From Ardenticatenaceae bacterium (GTDB lineage Bacteria; Chloroflexota; Anaerolineae; Promineifilales; Promineifilaceae): a stretch of 64,000 nt of DNA. This document shows positions 1 through 6,952 of this stretch, piece by piece (within the stretch, counting starts at the first letter, position 1; each line of letters opens with the position of its first letter). The notes beneath the pieces are model-generated. The model was not told where the DNA came from and did no database searches. It worked only from the letters and a program-made list of their open reading frames with translations. The DNA lies in contig JACKBX010000004.1 in the NCBI GenBank assembly GCA_020634375.1, forward strand, positions 124,001 to 188,000, read 5' to 3'. The translations under genes and the position numbers were made by a program.

Positions 1-1302
1 GATTTGCGTGACTTGATACGCCGTGCGCACGTCCGGCGATTGGCCCCAGCGCACAAAATAATCGCGGACGCTGAAAAATCCGGCCAGCAGCAGCCAGAGG
101 ACGGCCGTCACTTTGACGGCCGTCACTCCCCACACTTTTCCTCGGAGTCGAGGCTTTAGCTGGTGCGTCCCCCAATCCATCAGCGCCACAAAGCCGACGG
201 CGGGCAATATATGCACCGGGGCCAGCGCTGCCAGATTGCGCGTCGTGTTCGCCGTCGGCCCGGTGACGAGCGATGGGATGATACCGATGAGGAACCAGAG
301 GAGGAGGAAGGCGGGGGAATAATTAATAATTAATAAAGAATTGTGAATGGTGAATTGACCGTTGCTAATGGCTAATGGCTTATTGCTAATAGCTCGGTAG
401 AGAATGATGAAAAGGCCAGTGGTGAAGAAAACGGCCGTCACCGCATCAAACACGGGGCGGCCGGGGATGTTGTAGGCCAGGAATTGGTCGCCGTGACCGG
501 GCCAGATGAAGGCCAGCAGCGCTTCGGCGGCGTTTTGCAGGATGGGCAGCAGATTGCCATCGCGCAGCGCTTGCAGGGAGCCGTCCAACATGCCCACGCG
601 GGGCTGCACGGCGGGGTTGTTGTGCAGGTAGATGAACATGGGGGTGATGAGGACGGCCGTTGCCGCCAACCCCAGCGCCGTTTGCCGCCAGCCGCGCCGC
701 AGCAATGGCCGGTTCACCATTGCCAAATAAATAAGGAAGGCCGGAAACACCAGCCACGCCACCCGCGCCGCCAAATAAATATGCAGCGTCGCCAGCAGCG
801 CCAGCACAAACCCCACCACTTGCCCACTTGCCCACTTGCCTACTTGCCCACTTTTTTGCTCGAAGAAGCGCCAGAAAAACCAGACGGCCGTACCCATAAA
901 AAATGGCAGCATCCCCGCCCGCAGCGCCTCGCGGCTGCTGGCAAGCGGCCAAAATGAGAGGGTTAGCAGCAGCGCGGAGATGGCTGCCACGCGCCGGTCG
1001 AATGCCCGCGCTGCCCACAAATAGGTGATGCCGATGGCGGCCACGCCAAATATGACGTTGACCAGCCGCAGCGCAAACAAATTCTCGCCCAAGAGGGCCA
1101 TTGTTCCGGCGACGGTGTAGCTGTAGAGCGGTTCGCTGCCGTAATTGTAGGGGAAGTAGTAGCGCAGGTCGCCATCCAACACGCCGATGGCCTCACGGCC
1201 GTGATTGGCCTCATCGTGCGTCAGCCCCGGCGGAATCTCCGTCAGCCGGTACAGGCGCAGCCCGGCGGCCAGCAGGAGGATGAGGAGGAGGAGTTTACGC
1301 AT
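1..1302 (-). CDS. Glycosyltransferase family 39-like (PMT/ArnT-type) membrane protein, C-terminus cut by window
   Basis: An open frame of 434 codons runs from ATG at 1302 to the window edge without a stop, so the gene is truncated here. The product begins with a hydrophobic helix (residues 3-14), followed by an Asp-Glu pair (D30-E31, in GLTHDEANHG) at the place where PMT-type glycosyltransferases carry their catalytic acidic motif in the first extracytoplasmic loop. Many membrane segments follow (about 63-95, 105-120, 164-195, 207-225, 287-302, 330-345, 360-378, 398-411). Such enzymes move sugars from polyprenyl-phosphate carriers to protein or lipid on the outer face of the membrane; the acceptor cannot be told. 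Two low-complexity repeats lie in frame, at residues about 150-163 and 304-328. The methyltransferase downstream of its start lies on the same strand, but upstream in transcription. Confidence 0.8.
   Translation of the reverse strand, partial: MRKLLLLILLLAAGLRLYRLTEIPPGLTHDEANHGREAIGVLDGDLRYYFPYNYGSEPLYSYTVAGTMALLGENLFALRLVNVIFGVAAIGITYLWAARAFDRRVAAISALLLTLSFWPLASSREALRAGMLPFFMGTAVWFFWRFFEQKSGQVGKWASGQVVGFVLALLATLHIYLAARVAWLVFPAFLIYLAMVNRPLLRRGWRQTALGLAATAVLITPMFIYLHNNPAVQPRVGMLDGSLQALRDGNLLPILQNAAEALLAFIWPGHGDQFLAYNIPGRPVFDAVTAVFFTTGLFIILYRAISNKPLAISNGQFTIHNSLLIINYSPAFLLLWFLIGIIPSLVTGPTANTTRNLAALAPVHILPAVGFVALMDWGTHQLKPRLRGKVWGVTAVKVTAVLWLLLAGFFSVRDYFVRWGQSPDVRTAYQVTQI
319..393. repeat. Heptamer tandem repeat inside the GT39 gene
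   Basis: On the coding (minus) strand the segment reads as successive 7-mers of the kinds GCCATTA, ACCATTC and ATTATTA. It spans 75 bases, exactly 25 codons, so the reading frame is kept. It encodes a polar stretch (residues about 304-328) between two membrane segments. Confidence 0.7.
814..855. repeat. Octamer tandem repeat (CTTGCCCA) inside the GT39 gene
   Basis: Four to five near-identical 8-base units lie in tandem within the open frame and encode residues about 150-163, which are rich in Gly, Gln, Val and Ser. The period is eight, unlike the heptamers elsewhere. Confidence 0.75.
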
Positions 1303-1374
1303 GAAAATGGTGAATGGTGAATGGTGAATGGTGAACCGATTACCGTTCACTGCTCACTGATTACTGACCACTGA
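1303..1374. repeat. Heptamer repeats filling the gap before the GT39 gene
   Basis: Three direct GAATGGT units (1311-1333) are followed by CACTGAT/TACTGAC-type units (1350-1378) that run into the end of the methyltransferase gene. No clear promoter is visible in the gap. Confidence 0.7.
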
Positions 1375-2190
1375 TTACGGGTTTTCTGCTACGGCAAAGA
1401 CTTCGCGCTCGAAGAACCAGCGGAAGGGGGGGATGTCGAAGGCGAGGCGGCGCAGGGCGGCGAGCAGGGCGTTTTCCTGGCGATTTTGCGGCGGCGAATC
1501 GAGCCACACTTTGATGCTGCTGAATCCGGCGGCTTTGAGCGCCTGCCTCATGCTCCAAATGGACTGCTCGTTGACGTGTACGTCTTGATTGACGGGGGTG
1601 ATGGCGCGGGGGTCTTTGGGGTATTTGTCGCCCTCGCCGGCGAGGGTGCGGAAGCGGCGCACCCAGGGGTAGGCGTAGCGGTCGTACCAGATGTTGGGGG
1701 CGGTGTGGATGATGAAACGGCCGTTCCGCTTCAACACCCGCCGCACATCCAGCATCGCCTCGTGCAGTTCCCAGGGGTACAAATGCTCTACCACGTCAAA
1801 CATCAGCACGCGGTCAAAATAATTGTTCGGGAACGGCAAAAATTTGGCGTCGGAGAGGCAGACGCCCGCCGTCACAGAGGGCATTTCCTCATCGGCGCGG
1901 GCAGTGTTGATCACGTCGCGGCTCATCACGGCCGCTGCCTGGGCATAATCTATGCCATACGCCTCAATGCCCAGGGCCATGCAGTGGCGCAAAATCTCGC
2001 CGCGCCCGCAGCCCACATCCAGCACGCGCATTCCGGGCTGCACTTCGGCCATCGCAAAGGCATCGCGCAGGCGGCGCGAAAGGTGCTGTCCTTCTGATTC
2101 CAAAAAAACATCGTAACCTTCGCAGGCCGTCAGAAAATATTCTTCGGTGTAGAGCGTGGATGGGAGGGGTTTGTGCTTTTCAGTTGCCAT
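1375..2190 (-). CDS. Class I SAM-dependent methyltransferase
   Basis: This 271-residue protein transfers a methyl group from S-adenosylmethionine; the acceptor is unknown. SAM-binding motif I is clear (VLDVGCGRG, residues 56-64), with the acidic end of strand beta-2 near D81 and motif IV/post-IV around FDRVLMFDVVEHL (125-137). The Asp-Val-Val-Glu-His signature is typical of the Methyltransf_11/23 (UbiE-like) group. The C-terminal third (about 190-271) is less conserved and probably forms the substrate lid. It lies just upstream of a GT39-type glycosyltransferase on the same strand, so a role in glycan or lipid modification is possible but is inference. The ribosome-binding site is weak. Confidence 0.85.
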   Translation of the reverse strand: MATEKHKPLPSTLYTEEYFLTACEGYDVFLESEGQHLSRRLRDAFAMAEVQPGMRVLDVGCGRGEILRHCMALGIEAYGIDYAQAAAVMSRDVINTARADEEMPSVTAGVCLSDAKFLPFPNNYFDRVLMFDVVEHLYPWELHEAMLDVRRVLKRNGRFIIHTAPNIWYDRYAYPWVRRFRTLAGEGDKYPKDPRAITPVNQDVHVNEQSIWSMRQALKAAGFSSIKVWLDSPPQNRQENALLAALRRLAFDIPPFRWFFEREVFAVAENP

Positions 2191-2202
2191 GTTGTTTTGG
2201 AT

Positions 2203-2979
2203 TTAATTCTCCTGATTTTGATTAAATGCCAGTGACGTTTCGGGAACCCAGCCTAAAATGCCGTCAACGGTGCGCACTTCGCGCCACAGGTCGCCGGCGT
2301 AGTTGGCGTGGCCGGGCTGCAAAATGACGAGGCCGCCATTGGGCACGAGGCCGACGATTTCGCCGCCGGGGACGCGCTGCACGACTAAATTGCCGCCGTT
2401 AGTAACGGCCTTTGCCGTTTCCCCCTCAATGGGCGTCGGCGTCAGGGTGGGAGTGGGGGTTTGCGTGGGCGTGGCGGTAGGCGTGCTGCTGGGCGTAGGC
2501 GTTTGTGTGCTGCTGGTTGTGGGATTGGGGGAAGGCGTGGCGGTGGGTACGGCCGTTGCCGCCACCGTCTCCGTCTCTACAGCCAGGGTCGGCGTCACCA
2601 CCGTGCCCGGCGGCAGGCTAAAGGCGCCAGTGGCCGGGGTTTGCGAGATGGCGCGGGTAATTGTCGGCGACGGGCTGGGCGGCTCCGTTGCTGCGGCGAC
2701 GGTTTCCGGGGTGTTGGTGGCAAGCGGGATAGGGGTGGGGAGGACGGCCGTTTCCTGCCCGCCAATCGGCACACCCGCCAGGAAAAAGCCCACCGTCAGC
2801 AATTGCAGCGCCAGCGCCAGCCCCGTAAACGAACGCCGCCGTCGATCCACCTGCCGGGCGCTCAAGCCCGCCTGCGCCACAAAGCGCGACGATTGCATCA
2901 GGTACGCCAGCAAAATCGCCAGCAGCGCACCCACAGCCGAGACACCCATGCCCCATAAAGTCCAAGTCGGAAAACCCAT
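2203..2979 (-). CDS. Membrane-anchored protein with Thr/Pro linker and SH3-like C-terminal domain
   Basis: The 258-residue product has two N-terminal membrane helices (about 9-28 and 52-70) separated by a basic loop (QVDRRRRS). A long linker rich in Thr, Pro and Ser follows (about 78-185, many TPTP units), then a compact C-terminal domain (about 190-255) with the look of a bacterial SH3 (SH3b) fold, including LVVQRVPGG and the closing GWVPETSL. This architecture presents a small binding domain outside the cell on a flexible stalk. SH3b domains usually bind peptidoglycan or peptides, but the ligand here is unknown. There is no Shine-Dalgarno site, and a TATAAT box sits only about 10 bases upstream of the ATG on the minus strand, so the mRNA may be leaderless. 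Confidence 0.75.
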   Translation of the reverse strand: MGFPTWTLWGMGVSAVGALLAILLAYLMQSSRFVAQAGLSARQVDRRRRSFTGLALALQLLTVGFFLAGVPIGGQETAVLPTPIPLATNTPETVAAATEPPSPSPTITRAISQTPATGAFSLPPGTVVTPTLAVETETVAATAVPTATPSPNPTTSSTQTPTPSSTPTATPTQTPTPTLTPTPIEGETAKAVTNGGNLVVQRVPGGEIVGLVPNGGLVILQPGHANYAGDLWREVRTVDGILGWVPETSLAFNQNQEN

Positions 2980-2988
2980 AATGAGGCG

Positions 2989-2994
2989 ATTATA
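2989..2994 (-). promoter_or_regulatory. Candidate -10 box (TATAAT, minus strand)
   Basis: A perfect TATAAT on the minus strand ends about 10 bases before the ATG at 2979. No good -35 box is visible. If used, the transcript would have almost no leader. Confidence 0.3.
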
Positions 2995-3007
2995 ACCAGT
3001 TTGAAAT

Positions 3008-3172
3008 AAGGATGAAAGTTGAAGGATGAATTATGAAGGATGAGGGATGAAGGGTGAAGGATGAATTTAGTCGGAGTATAATCTGCGCAAGCAACAATTT
3101 ATGGTTACAGACAAAAGGAATGAAGAGTGAAGTCCTTCTTCATCCTTCATCCCTCATCCTTCATCCTTACAG
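3008..3172. repeat. Split inverted heptamer repeat upstream of lpdA (GAAGGAT family)
   Basis: A block of GAAGGAT/GAGGGAT/GAAGGGT units (about 3010-3066) is matched by its inverted form (TTCATCC units, about 3135-3168). The 65-base centre holds a TATAAT at 3077-3082, a possible -10 box for lpdA. The arms could pair in RNA or single-stranded DNA. Confidence 0.75.
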
Positions 3173-3181
3173 GAGCATGTT

Positions 3182-4576
3182 ATGGCTAATAAACAATACG
3201 ATTTGGTCGTTTTAGGCGCTGGCCCCGGCGGGTATGTGGCCGCCATTCGCGCCGCGCAGTTGGGTCTCAGCGTTGCCATCATCGAGAAAGAATATTGGGG
3301 CGGCGTTTGCCTCAATGTGGGCTGCATCCCCTCTAAAGCGCTGCTGCACAATGCTGAACTGGCGCATACCTTGCAGCATCGCGCCAAAGAATTTGGCTTC
3401 AGCTTTGACAATCTTACCCTGAATTGGAACGTAGCCTGGAAACGCAGCCGTCAGGTTTCGGCGCGATTGGTGAAAGGCGTGCAGTTCCTCATGCGCAAAA
3501 ACAACATTGACACCTACGAAGGCATCGGCGCATTTACAGATGCGCACACGCTGAAAGTGACGCTGAATAAAGGCGGCGAGGAAACGGTGCAAGCGAAAAA
3601 CGTGATCATCGCCACCGGCGCACGGCCGCGCCAACTGCCCGGCGCAGATTTCGACGGCGAACGCATCATCTCCTACGTGGAGGGCATCTTGGCCGAGCAG
3701 TTGAAGGAGAAGGTGGTCATCATTGGCGGTGGCGTCATCGGTGTGGAGTTTGCCTATATGTGGGCCAACTACGGCGTGGATGTGACTATTTTGGAGATGA
3801 TGGATCATTTGCTGCCGATGGAAGACCCAGAAAGCAGTGACGTGTTAGAGAAAGCGTACAAGAAAATGGGGGTCAAGTTTCAGCTTGGGGCACGGGTGGA
3901 GAAGGTGGAGAAAACGGCCGTCAACGTCAAAGTCTCCCTGGCAGACGGCACATCACTCGAAGCCGATCAGGTGATGGTGGCGATCAACTTCGTGCCCAAC
4001 ACCGAGGGCATCGGCTTAGAGAACACCGGCGTGGCCCTCACCCAGCGCGGCAACATCCAGATTGACGAGTTCATGCGTACCAACGTCGCCCACATCTTCG
4101 CCATTGGCGACGTGGCGACGGATTATCGCCTGGCGCACATCGCCTCGGCCATGGGCATGGTTGCCGCCGAAACCATCGCCGGACACGCCACCGAGCCGCT
4201 CAATTACAAAATGCTGCCCCGCGCCACCTACTGCGTGCCGCAGGTCGCCAGCTTTGGCTACACCGAAAAAGAAGCGCAGGAGTTAGGCTATGAAGTGAAA
4301 GTAGGACGCTTCAATTTTCAGGCCAACGGCAAAGCGTTGGGCCTGGGCGAGCGGGATGGTTTTGTCAAAATCATCGCCGATGCGAAGTACGGCGAGATTT
4401 TGGGCGCAAGCATGGTTGGCCCCAATGTGACGGAACTGCTGCCAGAACTGACGCTGGCGCACAATCAGGAGTTGACGGCCGAAGAAATCGCCCGCAATGT
4501 CCATGCCCACCCCACCCTCAGCGAAGCGCTGATGGAAGCGGCGCACGGCGTCGAGGGCAATCCCATTCACGCATAA
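3182..4576 (+). CDS. lpdA: Dihydrolipoyl dehydrogenase (E3/L protein)
   Basis: This 464-residue flavoprotein reoxidises dihydrolipoamide with NAD+ as the shared E3 component of 2-oxoacid dehydrogenase complexes and the glycine cleavage system. Visible landmarks are the FAD-binding GAGPGGYVAA (12-21), the redox disulfide in GGVCLNVGCIPSK (C43, C48), the NAD-binding GGGVIG (182-187) and the catalytic His-Glu pair in HAHPTLSE (H443, E448). Length and motifs are normal. The start is preceded by AGGAG with good spacing. No E1 or E2 gene lies nearby; a GcvT-like gene 2.4 kb downstream is the only possible pathway neighbour. A strong hairpin follows the stop. Confidence 0.96.
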   Translation: MANKQYDLVVLGAGPGGYVAAIRAAQLGLSVAIIEKEYWGGVCLNVGCIPSKALLHNAELAHTLQHRAKEFGFSFDNLTLNWNVAWKRSRQVSARLVKGVQFLMRKNNIDTYEGIGAFTDAHTLKVTLNKGGEETVQAKNVIIATGARPRQLPGADFDGERIISYVEGILAEQLKEKVVIIGGGVIGVEFAYMWANYGVDVTILEMMDHLLPMEDPESSDVLEKAYKKMGVKFQLGARVEKVEKTAVNVKVSLADGTSLEADQVMVAINFVPNTEGIGLENTGVALTQRGNIQIDEFMRTNVAHIFAIGDVATDYRLAHIASAMGMVAAETIAGHATEPLNYKMLPRATYCVPQVASFGYTEKEAQELGYEVKVGRFNFQANGKALGLGERDGFVKIIADAKYGEILGASMVGPNVTELLPELTLAHNQELTAEEIARNVHAHPTLSEALMEAAHGVEGNPIHA

Positions 4577-4582
4577 AATATA

Positions 4583-4605
4583 GGGGCAAGGCGTTGCCTT
4601 GCCCC
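4583..4605. terminator. Bidirectional terminator hairpin between lpdA and the aminotransferase
   Basis: Ten-base perfect arms (GGGGCAAGGC / GCCTTGCCCC) enclose a 3-base loop, between two convergent genes; ACCTTTT follows on the plus strand. It is a close relative of the hairpin at 28661-28683, with compensating base changes. Confidence 0.8.
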
Positions 4606-4613
4606 ACCTTTTA

Positions 4614-5984
4614 CTAATCGCCGACTGGAACTAAAAACTCACGTCCAACCAGCGCTTCCGCAGCCGACATCGCTTCATCCAGGATGTGCAACCCCTCTTC
4701 CACCAAATCCGCAGAAATATTCAGCGGTGGCGTCATGCGCAGTGAATTTGTGCCGCAGGGGATAACCAGCAGCCCTTTTTCAAAGCTGTACTCAATCACC
4801 GCGTCGCGGAATGCCTTGGCACGCTTCTTCGTCCGCCGGTCTTCCACAAACTCCATGCCAATCATCAAGCCGCGCCCGCGCACATCGCCAATGTATGGAT
4901 GACGCTGCTGCATTTCTTGCAGCGAAGCCATGATGCTGTTGCCTGTTTTTTCTGCCTGGGCCAGCAAGCCTTCTTGTTCGATGACATCCAACGTGGCAAT
5001 AGCTGAGGCCAATGCCACCGGATTGCCGCCAAAAGTGCTGCCGTGTGCGCCCGGCTCCCAAGCCATTACCTCATCACGGGCCGCAATGCCGCCCAAAGGC
5101 ATCCCGCTGGCAATGCCTTTGGCAAAGCAAACGATGTCTGGCTCCACCTCTTCATGTTCGATAGCCCACCAACGGCCGGTACGCCCCACGCCGCTTTGAA
5201 TCTCGTCCACGATGAGCAAAATGCCGTATTTGTCGCACATTTCCCGCAACCGGGGAAAGAAGTTGGGCGCAGGCACAACGTAACCGCCTTCGCCTTGAAT
5301 GGGTTCTACGACAATAGCAGCTACATCTTCGGGGTGCAGCTTGGTGCTAAACAGTTCATTGTCCAGATAGTTGACGACGGCATCGCCATAATCCTCTCCG
5401 GGGGCGCAGGCCAGGACGGGCCGGTATGGATTGGCAAAGGGGACGTGGTAGACGTTGACGCCCTTTGGGTAACGGCCGCTTTGTACCACTTTGCTGGCGG
5501 TGAAGGAGAGTGACCCTAGCGTACGGCCGTGAAATGCGCCTATAAAACCGACAAATTTATGACGATCTGTTTTGATGGTTGCCAGTTTGATGGCCGCTTC
5601 CACTGCTTCTGTGCCCGAATTGCCAAAATAGTAGCGGGTATGGCCGGACATGGGGGCGATGGTCGCCATCTTTTCTGCCAATTCCACCGCCTGCGGATAG
5701 TAAAAATCGTGCAGGCAAATGTGCCAGAATTTGTCGATCTGCTCGCGTACCGCTTCTACTACCTGCGGGTGGCGATGCCCCACGTTTAGGACACCGACGC
5801 CAGCCATCATATCAACGTAGCGACGGCCGTCCACATCCCACAATTCCGACCCCAATGCATGATCCACGACCAGTGGATATTCCCGTGAATAAGATGTTGC
5901 CAGAATGTCCTCATCCCGGCTAATAATTTCTCGTGCTTTTGGTCCAATATTGTGTTTAATCATTGTCTTCTTTGAATCTCCCAT
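4614..5984 (-). CDS. Class III PLP aminotransferase (4-aminobutyrate/acetylornithine type)
   Basis: This 456-residue fold-type I enzyme transfers an omega-amino group (GABA, ornithine, lysine or a related amine) to 2-oxoglutarate through pyridoxal phosphate. Family marks are NSGTEAVEAA (122-131), the D260 of IVDEIQSGVGRTG, and the PLP-binding lysine K289 in CFAKGIASGMPLGG. GAHGSTFGGNPVA follows. The sequence resembles the acetylornithine/GABA aminotransferase family rather than glutamate-semialdehyde mutase, but the exact substrate cannot be read. Met8 (codon at 5963) is an alternative start. It is divergent from the IclR regulator, which may control it. It is convergent with lpdA. Confidence 0.9.
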   Translation of the reverse strand: MGDSKKTMIKHNIGPKAREIISRDEDILATSYSREYPLVVDHALGSELWDVDGRRYVDMMAGVGVLNVGHRHPQVVEAVREQIDKFWHICLHDFYYPQAVELAEKMATIAPMSGHTRYYFGNSGTEAVEAAIKLATIKTDRHKFVGFIGAFHGRTLGSLSFTASKVVQSGRYPKGVNVYHVPFANPYRPVLACAPGEDYGDAVVNYLDNELFSTKLHPEDVAAIVVEPIQGEGGYVVPAPNFFPRLREMCDKYGILLIVDEIQSGVGRTGRWWAIEHEEVEPDIVCFAKGIASGMPLGGIAARDEVMAWEPGAHGSTFGGNPVALASAIATLDVIEQEGLLAQAEKTGNSIMASLQEMQQRHPYIGDVRGRGLMIGMEFVEDRRTKKRAKAFRDAVIEYSFEKGLLVIPCGTNSLRMTPPLNISADLVEEGLHILDEAMSAAEALVGREFLVPVGD

Positions 5985-5989
5985 TTCAG

Positions 5990-6047
5990 TGATTTATGAC
6001 CAGCCGCTAGCAATCAGTTACGAGCCACCAGTCATTACCCATTTATA
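5990..6047. repeat. Degenerate heptamer repeat between aminotransferase and IclR gene
   Basis: On the minus strand the segment can be read as 7-mers such as ACTGGTG, GCTCGTA, ACTGATT, GCTAGCG and GCTGGTC. It lies in the divergent promoter region. Confidence 0.45.
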
Positions 6048-6058
6048 GCAAGCGCCGC

Positions 6059-6102
6059 TATAATGGTCAACGATTTTGAAACGATAGTTCACATTGTGGA
6101 AC
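6059..6102 (+). promoter_or_regulatory. Candidate promoter and operator region of the IclR-family gene
   Basis: A TATAAT box (6059-6064) lies 64 bases before the IclR start. Just downstream, 6087-6102 (GTTCACATTGTGGAAC) has palindromic outer arms and a central CACATTGTG palindrome, a fair candidate for an autoregulatory operator. No binding data can be inferred. Confidence 0.3.
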
Positions 6103-6127
6103 ACAAGATGATGGGAGCAACAAGGTA

Positions 6128-6910
6128 ATGAGTAAAAGTAAACCCTATCCCGGCACACAGGCTGTGCTGCGTGCCATTTCGCTGCTCAAGGCGTTTAGTG
6201 ATGAGCAGCCAGAATGGGGACTGACGGCGCTGTCGGAAGCTGTTGGTTTGAACAAGACCACTACCTATCGCTTGCTCACGGCGCTAGAAAGCGAGGAAAT
6301 GGTCGCCCGCAACCCACAAACGGATGATTATCGCCTGGGGCCAGCGATTATCTCGTTGGGCGGCTATGCGCTGCGTACGCACGATTTGCGTGACCTCTGC
6401 CGCCCGGAGTTGCAGCAATTGGCCGCAGACGCACGGGAAACGGCCGCTCTCGAACTGCTCACCGGCGCGGAAATCCTGATTTTGGACGAGGTAGACAGCA
6501 ACCGCGTGATGAGCGGCGGGCAGGCCATCGGCGCACGCTGGCCGGCACACGCCACCTCCACCGGCAAGGCGATGCTGGCGCATCTGCCCGCCGAGGAGTT
6601 GGCGGCGGTTTTGCCACAGCCGCTGCCAGCGATGACGCCGTACACCATCACGGACACGGCGGCCCTGTACGCTGATTTGGCGCAAACGCGGCAGCGGGGT
6701 TACGCCATTGCCAGTGAGGAGTTAGAATTGGGGCTGACGGCCGTTGGCGCACCCCTGTTTAATTATGACGGCGAAGTCATTGCCGCCATCAGCCTGGCCG
6801 GGCCAAAAATCCGGCTCACGGCGGAACGCATTCCGCAGCTTGGACAATTGGTAGCCGAAGCCGCCCAGCGCATCTCCATTTTGCAGGGCTGGCGGCCAGC
6901 TAAAGGATAG
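6128..6910 (+). CDS. IclR-family transcriptional regulator
   Basis: The 260-residue product has an N-terminal winged helix-turn-helix (about 10-75, with GLTALSEAVGLNKTTTYRLL as the recognition region) and a C-terminal IclR effector-binding domain (about 80-255, with GARWPAHATSTGKAMLA). IclR proteins sense small carboxylic or aromatic metabolites and usually control adjacent catabolic genes. The divergent aminotransferase and the downstream GcvT-like gene are the likely targets; the ligand is unknown. The ATG is preceded by an AAGGT just upstream and a GGGAGC a little further away. Confidence 0.92.
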   Translation: MSKSKPYPGTQAVLRAISLLKAFSDEQPEWGLTALSEAVGLNKTTTYRLLTALESEEMVARNPQTDDYRLGPAIISLGGYALRTHDLRDLCRPELQQLAADARETAALELLTGAEILILDEVDSNRVMSGGQAIGARWPAHATSTGKAMLAHLPAEELAAVLPQPLPAMTPYTITDTAALYADLAQTRQRGYAIASEELELGLTAVGAPLFNYDGEVIAAISLAGPKIRLTAERIPQLGQLVAEAAQRISILQGWRPAKG

Positions 6911-6940
6911 AATTGTCAAATCTTCGAGATTTGACAATTC
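6910..6940. terminator. Perfect 14-bp hairpin between IclR gene and GcvT-like gene
   Basis: Arms 6910-6923 and 6927-6940 (GAATTGTCAAATCT and its complement) are perfect, with a TCG loop. It overlaps the stop codon region of the regulator and is followed by TTTGGAGG, which is the ribosome-binding site of the next gene. It may be an attenuator, an operator, or an mRNA-processing element rather than a classical terminator. Confidence 0.6.
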
Positions 6941-6952
6941 TTTGGAGGAACA

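Noticed and set aside
446..1018. 190-codon minus-strand open frame inside the first 1.3 kb
   Set aside because: It is in a different frame from the glycosyltransferase, which has membrane helices and the Asp-Glu motif and is open from 1302 to the window edge. The shadow product is Ala/Arg/Gly-rich.
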